DNA of 64,000 bases from Citrus sinensis (lineage: Eukaryota > Streptophyta > Magnoliopsida > Sapindales > Rutaceae): contig NC_068563.1 of NCBI RefSeq assembly GCF_022201045.2, positions 6,882,001 through 6,946,000 on the forward strand, read 5' to 3'. The notes under the pieces are model-generated. The model was not told where the DNA came from, did not search any database, and saw nothing but the letters and a program-made list of their open reading frames with translations. The translations under genes were made by a program, and so were the position numbers. Positions 40,701 through 51,616 of the stretch are shown here, one piece after another (position 1 is the stretch's first letter; the number at the start of each line of letters is the position of its first letter).

Positions 40701-43700
40701 AGGAACAGATACGACAAGAGGTTCCCCAGACTCCTTCAACGGAACAATTTTCAATGTTTTCTTCCCAGCTCCATCTTTGCTAACCACACATCTTGTAAGG
40801 ATATTCACTGTGTAATTGGAATCTTCTGGTTTTTTATTGGCATCATCTGTATCATGCATTCACCACCAAATAACTAACAAGCTTAAATTGTCAAGGCACC
40901 ACTTAATACAAATAAAGATGAGTTCTCACCTTCATAAACACCTTTCACCTTCTCAAATTCAATAACCACTCCCCATGTAACCTGATGATCCTCAGTGGAG
41001 AAAGATGGAGAGTTGTCATCACCCCTGGTGCATTCAATACAAACAAACCTGCCTGGTTGCAGAAAGGGTAAGCAGTACTTTGGAGAGAACACAATATCAC
41101 GAACATCTTTCTTCAAACTTTTGTATTGCTGTAGCAAATTATAATAATTCTTCAAACTATCTTCCTCTTCAATTACCATTGAATCCCTCTCCTCTTCAAG
41201 GACCTTTGCTTGTTTCTGCAAATTAACATATTTTACGAGATTAATAAATAAATGCTTCAATGTTTACTGCAGTCTAAAGTTAAAAAGACAGAAAATATAT
41301 CTTGGGGAAGGAGTTAAATTTCATATTCATCACAAAACATTCCTTTTATTTTTTTATTTTGAGCTGAAATAACATGAGACTCACATTTGTATGTATTCCC
41401 TTCTTATAACCTTTGTCCTATTAAAAAAATAAGGCAAGCTCCTATAAAATGTTTGCTCTATCACTTGTCTAGTTATCTTATACATCAGCTTCTTATGTTT
41501 CACATCCTTCCAAGAAGGTTTCTATCATCCCATTATCCTATTTTTGTACCTTTCAATAAAATTCAAGTTTGGTTTTTTCATCTTTTACATTAACTCTTTG
41601 AATTGAATGTTATGGCTTTTCCACCATACCAGCAGCATGTCCTATCCTCCACACACCCTCTTCTTTAGCTGTCCCTTCACATAATTAATGTTCAAGGATT
41701 TTCAACAATCTATCATTCACTATAAAAAATCTATTGTTTTCAAAATCCTAAACGAATTGGTCCTCCACTCCAACAAATGCAAAAGCAAGGCTGGGAAACT
41801 ACCAACCACCAACAAGTATTACTCCATCTTGAGTTGTTCTGGCTATTCTGACTCATGTTTAAGAAAACAGTAATACGTGCGCATTTGCTTGTGTAGCTGG
41901 CACTTGCACAGTAAAAGTAGGGAAACCACCAACCAGCAGAAAGTTTATACCACCTCGGAACAATGCCAATCACCCAACCAGAATGAAGAACTAGGAACTC
42001 CAATATAGGTCCAAGGAAAAGAAAACACAATAGACCGTGATCACTAACCAAACAAAGTTTTATAAAAAATAGTCAAGAATTGATTTACTACTTCTGGAAA
42101 CAAATATGTTCAAAATCAGAAACAAGCATATAAGCGACAAATTCAAGGACACTTTTAATATAAACAGACCTCAAGATCAGGGATGGCGTGGTCAGCTTGA
42201 AACTGATAGAATGAATTACGGAGCAAATTTTCAGGACTCCCCTCTTCACAGCGGATTTGATTCAAAAGCATGTTGTAGCTTAGATGAAAGGCACTGGAAA
42301 GCAATTGAAAAAAAATATATCAGTAGAAGAGACAAAAAATAGACCATAAGCTTAAAAAAGAAATACTACACCCAGATTATCGTAAGCTTATCTAAGCGTG
42401 CACAAGAAGTGAAATATGCCTATGATGGACTGGAGATTGAAGTTCAGAAAAGTATGGGGAAAATATAGGAATATAAGCAGATTCGTATGTGGTTACACTA
42501 GATGGAGCACTAGGTTTCTGAATAATCACTTCACTTCTAACAGAGTATTGAAACAGCCTCCCACTTCGACAAAGTTGAATCTTCTACACCAAGTATTTAG
42601 TTTTAGATCAGACACCCTGAACAGACAGCGTAGAGGCTTAGACAATGGTAATGTACCTGTTCAAACTGTCAGCACTTCCTTTAAGCATCATTTTAGCAGT
42701 AGAAGGTTCCATTTTGTCATCAACCATGAGGATACATATCCCGCGTTCATCAATGCCACGACGACCAGCACGGCCACTCATCTGTATGTACTCTCCACTA
42801 GATATCCATCTAAACTTGTCACCATCAAACTTACGCACATTTGTAAACACAACAGTTTTTGCAGGCATGTTCAAACCTATGCTGAAGGTCTCTGTGGCAA
42901 ACAAACACTAAAGAAAAAATTTCAGTCCTCTTGGAACTTCAAATAGTTGGGAAAATAAGTTAGAATTGGAGATGAAAGAGCTAAACTTATTATTCTACAT
43001 GGAAACATTATTCTTATAGCTAAGAATAAATTTAAATCTTCATATGAGTAATTAATTTAAGGTAGGAAGTCCAGAAAATATAAGTCAAACTTCAGCTTTC
43101 TTATTCAACATTAATATTACACACTAGTCATTGGTGTTTGGAGAAGAACAGGATCAACAACCAGATAAAATCAAATTGGAAAAAGGTTAAGAATGGAAAA
43201 AGTGACATCCAAATTGCTATGAACATTTAACAACCCAAGAATATCTAATTCTAAACCACTCAAGTTAAATAAAATAAATCAATACCCATCACCATCTCTC
43301 TAAGCATGCTAAAAATCTATAGCTGTCACCCAAGTAAATGCATAGTTTGCTACCAACCTTAATTAATCCTTCTTGAAATAATATCTCAGTCACTTCCTTC
43401 AATATAGGAAGCAAGCCAGAATGATGCACACCTATTCCACGTTTCAATAGTGGTAAAATATTTGAAACCTGTTGACAAGAATAGAGGCATAATAATTTAT
43501 TAAAAAAAAAGTAGAATATTTATGTATATACAACAAAAATGCAACTTTGGGCTCAATAAAGAATTATATCTGTGATCATAACACACTATGCACAGAAGTT
43601 GTAGTACATAGAAAGCAATGCCAAATCACAGACAAAGCACAGGTTGAATCTAGAACATTAAATCTCACTTCGTGAAAGAATAGCTGGATCACCTGCGTTA

Positions 43701-46700
43701 TCCAGTCGATATATCAATTTGAAGTCTAAAAATCATCTAAATGAGGTGGGGAAGCAATGAGGAATACTGAGACTCATATTTAAAAAGCAAATGGAATAAA
43801 TTCTCAGTCACTAGCCAAGGAACAAGTTCAACCTCCAAAAAGAAAAGTATGAACAGCACTTTTTTCTTCCCCTTCTCTGTTTTGGCTGTCTTTTTACCTG
43901 CAGCAGGAGATTCACACACACACACAGACAGAGACACAGAGAGAGAGAGAGAATGCAGAACCAAAGTAAAGCAAGTAACAGAAGAAAGAAACAGTAATAT
44001 GACAAAGGAAAGCAACCCAAACCATCTCAGCCTGAACAAGTGTTAAAGAGACATATCTTTACAAGTCACATATTCCAACCAAAATGAGGCACCATATACA
44101 CTCAAGCAGGCACAAAACATATACAACCAAAAACTTGCCTGAGGTAGCTTCTTGTCATCATCTGAAAGCATGTCCATGGCACTCCAAAAGATAGTCTCTA
44201 TGTTCACTTTCTCATCGTCTTCTGTAAGATCCAATTTTGCCATCTATAACAGACAAGAGAAAATGAAACCCATATTTTCACATTTGCAAAAAAGCAATGA
44301 TGGCCTTACTGGAAGGGAATGGTATGCTTAGCAACTTAAAGTACATCGAAAAATAAATTGATCAATAAGGTTCTTTTTTGGCATCTTTATGGGTGCATGA
44401 TACTAAAAATTTTAGTTTCCATTTTAATTTGATGCTAATTTTTTGCTAAAGCTGGGACGTCTATATAAATTATAGAGTTGGCAAAATGGGTCATTAGGTC
44501 GTGTTCATATCATGTCAGATTCGTGTCGTGTCAAATTTAGATCGACCCAAACACGACTCATTTAGTAATCGTGTCAAAATATTGAGACCCAAACCCAACA
44601 CGGAAAATAAACGGGTTACCCAATAACCCGCTTAATAACTATATGTTTAACAAAATTTACATTAAACACACACACACACACACATAACTTATTGATACTA
44701 TGAAGCATACATATCTACCAAAATATTACACATTTTATACTATTGAAGTTTTAATTATATATATGTAAATAGTATAATATATCAATATTATAAAAATATA
44801 CGCCTAATAACATTTTACATATTTATACCATTAGAATTCTAAATCTAAATAAAATTTTATAAATGAAATCTTGTATATACGTTAATCCTTAAAAAAAAAA
44901 ATAGAGAATCATGTCTAATATTTGAATTTTGATGACAAGAACCTACAAATTAATTTAGAATAAAAAATATAATTGTGTCATTGATCAGGTAAATGGGTCA
45001 AGAACTTTAACCCTAAACCGACACGAAAAAAATCGTGTCAAGCCGGACCCAACCCATTTAATAATCGTGTCAAATTTGACTACCCACACCCATTTATTCG
45101 TGTCGTTTTTGTGTTGAGTAATTGGGTCGTATCAAATTTTGTACTGCTAGTTTGTGTAAATATTCTGGCGGACAACTGATTTATCTTATTTTTGGGTCTT
45201 CATTTAGATAGAAATAAAATTGTGTTCTATGTGATCTTTTTTTTCCCTTCAAAGCATAAAGGCAAATAAAAATAGATAAATGATTGCCATATTTCTCTGG
45301 ATAAGACTCCTAACTATCCATATAAATCATGCGAAATAGGCACCTAGATTTCTAATCACTCACAACATAAGGACATGGGTAGCAGGCATAAATCATCACA
45401 CCAAGTAGGCACCCAATTGCTAATAACTCACAACATAAGGACATGGGTAGCAGGGTGTAAATGCTTATTCAACATAGAAGTTCTTCAATAACTAAAAATA
45501 TTGACCAAGCTAACTGTAGCAAGGGCTCAAATATAGGTGAGCATGCAACAGAATCCCCACTCCCCCCAGTTCCTGGAAGAAAGGCAGCAACTTTTAAACC
45601 AACAAGGGCAACTAACCTGCATTGCAAGAAATTCACATTCCCTTTTGCTAAAGCTGAAAATTATTACAGGATCATATTGACGCTGAATGATCATTTTCAC
45701 CATCTTGAAAATATCACTCTCTTCTCCAAGTTTGCCTGCCACCAAACCTTTATGCCGTTTTCCATTTTCTCTTTTCTTTTCACCCTCACCAGCAGGAACT
45801 AGTGCATTTAAAGCTTTGTGAAAGCTGTCCTCACGAAATTTACCCTTTTCATCCACCACCAAGTATAGTCCACTACCACCAGCAGGGAAAATGTAGTGTT
45901 GAAGGGGTGTTGGGCGATAATCAGTATAAACAATATGACATGGTTGCTGGTGAACCTGTAAACATAACCACAAAAGTAAGAAGGCATAATTTTTTTATAA
46001 GAAACTCAAAAATCGGCATGGTGCAAGTAAAACACCTTTGCAACCCAATCAGCAAACTCCTTTGCATTGGGCACAGTAGCGGAGAGGAACACAAATCGGG
46101 AGTTCTTTGGAGCCATCACAATGCTCTCTTCCCATACCACACCTCTCTCACGATCACGCATGTAATGTACCTCATCAAATATAACCCAAGCCACTTCACG
46201 CGTAATCTCTGAGCCTTTGTACTGCATACTACGCCAGATTTCAGTAGTCATCACCTGAAATTAAACTTCATATAAGCAATCCACAAATCAAAGTACTGCA
46301 ACACCCAAAAGATGACACTACCAAGTTGACCTACCAAACAAGAAGCATTAGGGTCAATTGTGACATCCCCAGTCATCAAACCGACATCTGAAAACTCTTC
46401 TTTAAACTCCCTGTACTTCTGATTGCTGAGTGCCTTAATCGGTGAAGTATATATCACACGTTGCTTATTCCGCAACGACATAGCAATAGCAAACAATGCT
46501 ACCACAGTCTTCCCAGCAGATGTATGGGCCGATACCTGTCAAATAAATGAAAGGCAAACCCGATTTTTTTATAAAAAAAAGAAGAGAAAAAAAACTATTT
46601 TTATTTTTCACACAAGATAACACTTAATGCAAAAATTATTATCAGTGAGCTGAAAAGAAGAGCGCTTTGTACGAAAGCACTTCCAAATTCAAATTACATC

Positions 46701-47067
46701 TTTTACAAAAAATTAGAGCTTTATACATATGTGTGTGCGCGCGGGCGCGCGTCCGTGTATATAATAATAATAATAATAAAAAACGAACCATAACGGACTC
46801 GCCGTTGTTGAGGCACTTGATAGCTTCGGACTGGAATGGGTCGAGAGTGAAAGGGAATTCCTTAGCAGGTTTGGCGTCAGCTTCAGCGGCAGCTGCTCCA
46901 GTTGAAGAAGAAGAAGGCACGTAACCGGGGGGAAACGACACGTCGTGTAGACATGCAACTGGCTCATCGTCGTTAACAATCATTGTCCCGTTGCCGTTCG
47001 AATTCTGCATTGGTTGAGGAGTCTCGTACGAGTCTTCCATTATTGACTTTCTCTTCAACGATGCCAT
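37701..47067 (-). CDS. MTR4: DExH-box RNA helicase MTR4, nuclear exosome cofactor
   Basis: Fourteen exons on the minus strand: 46789-47067, 46335-46535, 46036-46254, 45617-45955, 44139-44243, 43358-43468, 42657-42907, 42170-42293, 40930-41215, 40692-40846, 40039-40182, 39727-39959, 38887-39151, 37701-37979; 996 residues. It unwinds RNA 3'-5' for the nucleolar exosome in rRNA processing and surveillance. Visible motifs: HTSAGKT (~96-102), DEVH (~187-190), [29 protein letters not shown], then the KOW-bearing arch and the DSHCT C-terminal domain ending [12 protein letters not shown]. The N-terminus (MASLKRKS ... [15 protein letters not shown]) and [18 protein letters not shown] match MTR4, not its paralogue HEN2. 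Two introns start with GC rather than GT: after exon 5 (GCAAGT at 44138) and after exon 10 (GCAATA at 40691). An in-frame ATG 33 bp upstream exists; the inner ATG fits relatives. Both neighbours of note are RNA-related. Confidence 0.95.
44470..45155. mobile_element. Fold-back element with GTCGTGTC repeats inside MTR4 intron 4
   Basis: Left arm 44474-44640 has GGCAAAATGGGTCATTAGG, repeated CGTGTC(A/G) words and ACGGGTTACCC. The right arm 45000-45150 carries the inverted counterparts (CCGACACG, AATCGTGTCAAA, AATTGGGTCGTATC). The AT-rich centre is non-coding. This class (GGGTC/CGTGTCG-rich, often in introns) is widespread in dicots. It lies wholly in the intron 44244-45616 and leaves splice sites intact. 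Confidence 0.65.
45338..45460. repeat. Tandem duplication, period 69 bp, in MTR4 intron 4
   Basis: AGGCACC...CTCACAACATAAGGACATGG occurs starting at 45338 and again at 45407, with identical ACATAAGGACATGGGTAGCA blocks. Confidence 0.85.
46735..46782. repeat. Alternating purine-pyrimidine tract and (AAT)n next to the exon 1 donor of MTR4
   Basis: TGTGTGTGCGCGCGGGCGCGCG (about 46731-46752) is followed by ATA/AAT repeats to 46780. The 5' splice site of exon 1 (GTTCGT on the minus strand) lies only six to ten bases beyond the repeat. Confidence 0.9.
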
Positions 47068-47400
47068 GCTTCTTCTTATTATCTGGCTGTTTGCTAACAA
47101 TAGTAAATACTGAAAATAAGAAACCCTAGGGACAAAGAGGTAATTTTCTGATTGAAAGAGAAGGGGACCTCTCTTCCTCTTCTTGCTACCACAGACGGTG
47201 GTTGTTTAGGCGGCTACTGACGAGTGCTGAAGAGACGACAATCATAAAATTTCACGGCTTTTATACTCCCATTAAAACGGGGCGTTTTTATGAGTCATGA
47301 GGTGGGATCGGAACCAAGACGCACTAAACATAAAACGCGGCGTTTCATGGACTAGTACATTCCATGCTCCGAAAGTTTATGTTCGATACTTTGATGGATT
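47068..47400 (-). promoter_or_regulatory. MTR4 promoter and leader
   Basis: Upstream of the MTR4 start. Contains two AAACG-N3-CGTTT palindromes (47275-47287 and 47333-47345), the same pattern that is paired in the promoter at 4900-4944. No TATA box was assigned. The leader is GC-richer than flanking DNA. Confidence 0.5.
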
Positions 47401-48333
47401 GGTCTGATACATTATTTGTTTATTGTGTTTTTCTGGCTTAAATATTATGTTGGATTGATAGGTTTTGTACACATTTATATTGCTCGCAGTAAATAATTTA
47501 TTACATTTAAAAATTATCAACCCTCTATCAAAAGATTTTCACTATAAATATATATATACACGAAAAAAACTTTTAATTTGGTCAATTTGTTCTCTTATTT
47601 ATATTTGTTCTGTTTCTCTTTTTCTTTCATTTCATTTTATTGTTTTATGATACAAAATAAATAAATAAAAACCTTAAAATTTAAGGGTAAAATACTCATT
47701 TTACTAAAATTCCGTTTAATATTATAACGCTGTCAATGGCAAAAGTACGTGAGTGATACAAATTAAAAACAAACAAATCAAACCCTGTGCACTGTCATCC
47801 CTAATTATATTTACCACTTCATACTCGAGAGTGACAATAACTGTGTATCACAGTTGACTTTCCAGACGGCTAAAAGTTCCAAGTCCGGATGCTTGGTTAA
47901 TGAAACTTGATGAAAAGGTCATGAAAGAAAATAAGAAATTAAATAATACAGGAGGTATTAATCATTACATCTTTAGTTAATGAAAATTGATGAAAGGTAA
48001 TCCAATATTTCTGCAGACATGAGCCGTCATTATGATACCATTAAGAATGAAGCAGAAGAGTTTCCCCAAAAAAGTTAAAACGCGGCACTTGAATTTAAAG
48101 AATTATCATATCACAGTACCGAGACAAAGAAAGGTTAATGCAACAACATACATCAAGTTAATTCCATAATCTATCGCCAAAGAAAGACAAACACAAGCTT
48201 ATAAGATTAAAACTTTGGAAAACATTAGAGTCGGACAAAATTGTGCAATCTTCAGAGTTTGGAGCCTAGTTCATCCAGGAAAGCAAAAGAAATAACAATA
48301 ATAATAATGGTGGTTTGATCTCAAAAGGTGACA
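47401..48333. other. Intergenic, upstream of MTR4 and downstream of amidophosphoribosyltransferase
   Basis: AT-rich spacer. A phrase GTTAATGAAA(C/A)TTGATGAAA is found twice (about 47895 and 47975). The part nearest 48333 is 3' untranslated region of the ATase gene. No gene was recognised. Confidence 0.4.
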
Positions 48334-50103
48334 TCAAGGTGGTAACTTTGAGGTATTGGAAGCTATAACGTCTTCAACTTTGTCCTGATTTTGAAGTCCC
48401 TTAACCCATCCGCCATCAATGGATTGAATGCTTCCATTCAACCCATCATCCACAAAATCACCAACCCGTTTCACCTTCATCTCCTTCGGCTTAACAGGGT
48501 ACTTCCCAGAGAAGCAAGCATAACAAAAATTCTGAGAATCATTGCCTAACAACTTGTTCAGGCTGTCAATTGGCAGAAAAGCAAGTGAGTCACACCCAAT
48601 AAACTCCCTGATTTCCTCGACGCTCATCCTGTTGGAAATCAACTCCTCACTACTTGGAGTGTCCACTCCATAGTAACAAGAAGCTATGATTGGTGGGCTT
48701 GCAATTCTCATGTGAACCTCTTTAGCTCCAGCCTCCTTAAGCAACCGAACAATTTTCGATGAAGTTGTTCCTCTCACTATTGAATCATCCACAACCACAA
48801 CTCTCTTTCCCTCCAACACTCCCCTTACAGGAGAGAGCTTAAGCTTGACACCAAAGTCCCTAATTTTCTGGGAAGGCTCAATGAAAGTTCTCCCAACATA
48901 GTGTGACCTTATCAACCCTTGTTGAAATGGTACCCTGGCTTTCGCAGCGTACCCAAGTGCAGCCACCACTCCAGAATCTGGTACTGCAATCACAACATCA
49001 CACTCAACAGGAGCCTCGGTAGCAAGTACTTCCCCAAAATGATACCTCGACTCATAAACAGACCTACCAAAAACAACAGAATTGGGCAATGCAAAATAAA
49101 TATGCTCAAAGATGCACTGCTTAGGTTCAGGGTGAGGCATCAAACAAAGTGATTGAACCCCATCTTTATCCACCATCAAAACTTCACCGGGATATACCTC
49201 TCTCTCGTATGTGGCCTCAATCAAATCAAGTGCACAAGTCTCTGATGCAAAAACCACAGCACCATTACTCCTCCTACCCATCACCAACGGCCTAAACCCA
49301 TACGGGTCACGAACCGCAACAAGCTTATCCTCAGTAACAAACACCATTGAATAAGCACCCTCAAGCTTCTCACAAGCATCCACAATCCTCAAAAAGAACG
49401 GCCTAGCTTTCGATATGGCAATCAAATGGAGAACAACCTCAGTATCAGAACTAGTATTAAAAATGGATCCATTATCTTCGAGCTTAGCCCTCAAAGTATT
49501 ATAATTAACTAAATTCCCATTATGTGCAACACCAACAGAACCAAACCTGTAGCCAGCAACAAAAGGCTGCACATTCTTAAGCATAGAACTACCCGCAGTC
49601 GAATATCTAACATGACCAATGGCCATATCACCCGGCAATTGATCAAGTTTAGACTGATTAAACACATCAGAGACTAAACCAACACCAGTAATAGACTGAA
49701 GAACTTTGTTATTCACAGCAACTATACCTGCACCTTCTTGGCCGCGATGCTGCATCGCGTGTAGCGCCAAATAGCACAAACGCGAGGCCTCTGGGTCACC
49801 ATAGATGCCCACAACACCACACTCCTCACGGGGCTTATCGTCGTCATCATCATCAAAACTGCCAAAACCGTCATCTGGGTATTCTTTATTTGTGGTGAAA
49901 AACTCAGAGACGGGGTTTTTTGATAGAACAGTGAAGTTATTTTTGTGGGTTAAAGATTGTTGTTTCTGAGGAAAAAAAGGGTTTTTTTGCAGGGTTTTGG
50001 AGAAAAGAGAAAGATGGGTTTTTTGCGACGGCTTAGGGTTAACAGATGGAGATGGGTTTGAGAGAGGGCAGATGTTGGCGGTGCCTGTTGTGGTGGCTGC
50101 CAT
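48334..50103 (-). CDS. ASE2: Amidophosphoribosyltransferase, chloroplastic (glutamine PRPP amidotransferase)
   Basis: Intronless, 589 residues. It catalyses the first committed step of de novo purine synthesis, PRPP + glutamine to 5-phosphoribosylamine, in plastids. Residues 1-~90 form a Ser/Lys-rich transit peptide ending in a run of six Asp. The Ntn-hydrolase glutaminase domain starts with the nucleophile Cys ~95 (EECGVVGIYG) after propeptide removal and includes HAMQHRGQEGAGIV and RYSTAG. The phosphoribosyltransferase domain has the PRPP loop VVVVDDSIVRGTTS. Cysteines in QCIFEHIYF, SCYYGVDTPS and NFCYACFSG are the expected [4Fe-4S] ligands. ATase genes in plants are typically intronless, and length fits. 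Symbol follows the Arabidopsis ATase family; ASE1 versus ASE2 is not resolved. Confidence 0.96.
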   Translation of the reverse strand: MAATTTGTANICPLSNPSPSVNPKPSQKTHLSLFSKTLQKNPFFPQKQQSLTHKNNFTVLSKNPVSEFFTTNKEYPDDGFGSFDDDDDDKPREECGVVGIYGDPEASRLCYLALHAMQHRGQEGAGIVAVNNKVLQSITGVGLVSDVFNQSKLDQLPGDMAIGHVRYSTAGSSMLKNVQPFVAGYRFGSVGVAHNGNLVNYNTLRAKLEDNGSIFNTSSDTEVVLHLIAISKARPFFLRIVDACEKLEGAYSMVFVTEDKLVAVRDPYGFRPLVMGRRSNGAVVFASETCALDLIEATYEREVYPGEVLMVDKDGVQSLCLMPHPEPKQCIFEHIYFALPNSVVFGRSVYESRYHFGEVLATEAPVECDVVIAVPDSGVVAALGYAAKARVPFQQGLIRSHYVGRTFIEPSQKIRDFGVKLKLSPVRGVLEGKRVVVVDDSIVRGTTSSKIVRLLKEAGAKEVHMRIASPPIIASCYYGVDTPSSEELISNRMSVEEIREFIGCDSLAFLPIDSLNKLLGNDSQNFCYACFSGKYPVKPKEMKVKRVGDFVDDGLNGSIQSIDGGWVKGLQNQDKVEDVIASNTSKLPP

Positions 50104-51137
50104 TAATGGCTGAATTTATTCTATTTTATTTTAGTTTTTGGGTTGCCTTGAAAGAAAAAACAGAGGAGGTGTGTGGAGGGAGACAGTGGCGAAGGGTACT
50201 TTAAGTAGAGGGGAACTTGTTCTAGGTTTTTTTCTGGAATTGTGAGGGAATCTGATCCTGTGTTTGTGCACATGATTCAATTACTTATAGGTGATACTGT
50301 TGTGTCACCACAAATTCTAATTGGGAAGCTTCAGCTGTCAATTTTTTTCCAAGGGTTAATTAGGTAGAACTTTCATGTCGTCGAATTTATTTGGAGATTC
50401 TAAAAGTGGTTTCCAAATAAAGAGATGGACCAAAATCAACAATGTGACAAAGATACTTTCGATTTTTTTTCCTTGTGGGACACGAAAATTGATGCATGTT
50501 CCAATGCATTGCTCTATCAGAATTGGAATTAAACTTAGTTTGTATTCTCCTATTCCGAAAGCAAAACTTATAAGTGATATTCTAAGAAGAAGAAATTAAG
50601 AACCATGACAATTTTGATGATTCTAATTTGCTAGAAATATTGCAATCCAAAACTAAGAAAGTTAAAACCAATTATTAGAAGAAAAAAGTAGGACGGAGGC
50701 TCCCAGAATATTGTTATGTGTTGTATGTTTTCAGTTTGTATTTCCCAATCAATAAGGAAAAGTAAGTACACATGTTACAAAAATTTAATAAAAAAGATTG
50801 GAAGTGACAAAACTGTCAATTTTCTAATTAACTTTCTCTCCTTTCGAACTTCCTGAGTTTGGTAGAGACTACTTAAGTGGTGTATCTATTATAAACACCT
50901 GAAGTGAAAGTTAATGTTTTAATTATTAAGAAAAGTTAGAAGAAGAAATTTTTGTATAAGAGAATTGGGTTTAAATTTAGAATTCATGGGGAGGAAATGA
51001 GTCTAAATTCTAATAATATAATTCAACACTATTTATATATATCATTAGTTGGGTGAAAAATTAATTTCCATCCTTTGATGTGAAAAACTCTCTTGATCGT
51101 CTATTTTTATATGATGGTAATTTTTTATTTAAAGTGA
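50104..51137. other. ATase promoter region and AT-rich spacer
   Basis: The first ~250 bases are the upstream region of the ATase gene (purine-rich GGAGGGAGACAGTGGCGAAGG near 50176). The rest is AT-rich with no gene. Confidence 0.4.
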
Positions 51138-51616
51138 AATTATTGGCACCCTTTCATTATCCTTATAAAATTCTACTTCAAATAAAATTACACTTAAAGA
51201 CAATAGAATTAAACAATATAGTTTTTTCTTTAAAACAAATTACTCATCTAATTTTCTACAGGTTGCTTTGTATCTAATTAAAATAAATTGTACAAATTTA
51301 AAATAATCTATTATTTTTTTAAATTTCTTATTGATTAAATACTTGTGTGCTTAAGATAGCTTTAAAACTATAAGATAAAATATATATAATTTAAGTCAAT
51401 GATTAACATTAAAAAATTTATCTCTCATAAAAGTTTTTAATTTGTGCGTAGGGTAATAATAAAATTGCAAAAGAAATGAAAAATAGCGTAGCACCATTTT
51501 GAGTTTAAACAATGAAAACTTTAAATGAAAAATTAGAAGTGTATTTAAAAAAAGGATATTTTTAAAAATAAAATAAATATAATTAAAAAAAAAGAGCTTC
51601 ATGAGGGTGCAATAGT
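51138..51616. mobile_element. Inverted-repeat element (TATTGGCACCC family), copy 2
   Basis: Left end ATTATTGGCACCCTTT with CCTTATAAAA downstream; right end, inverted, GAACTATTGCACCCTCAT. The left end and its downstream CCTTATAAAA phrase match the element at 31586-32086. The core is AT-rich and non-coding. Confidence 0.5.

Noticed and set aside
37701-47067. HEN2 (the MTR4 paralogue) as identity of the helicase
   Set aside because: The N-terminal wording and the [11 protein letters not shown] region fit MTR4 better; HEN2 has a different N-terminus. This rests on memory of the families.
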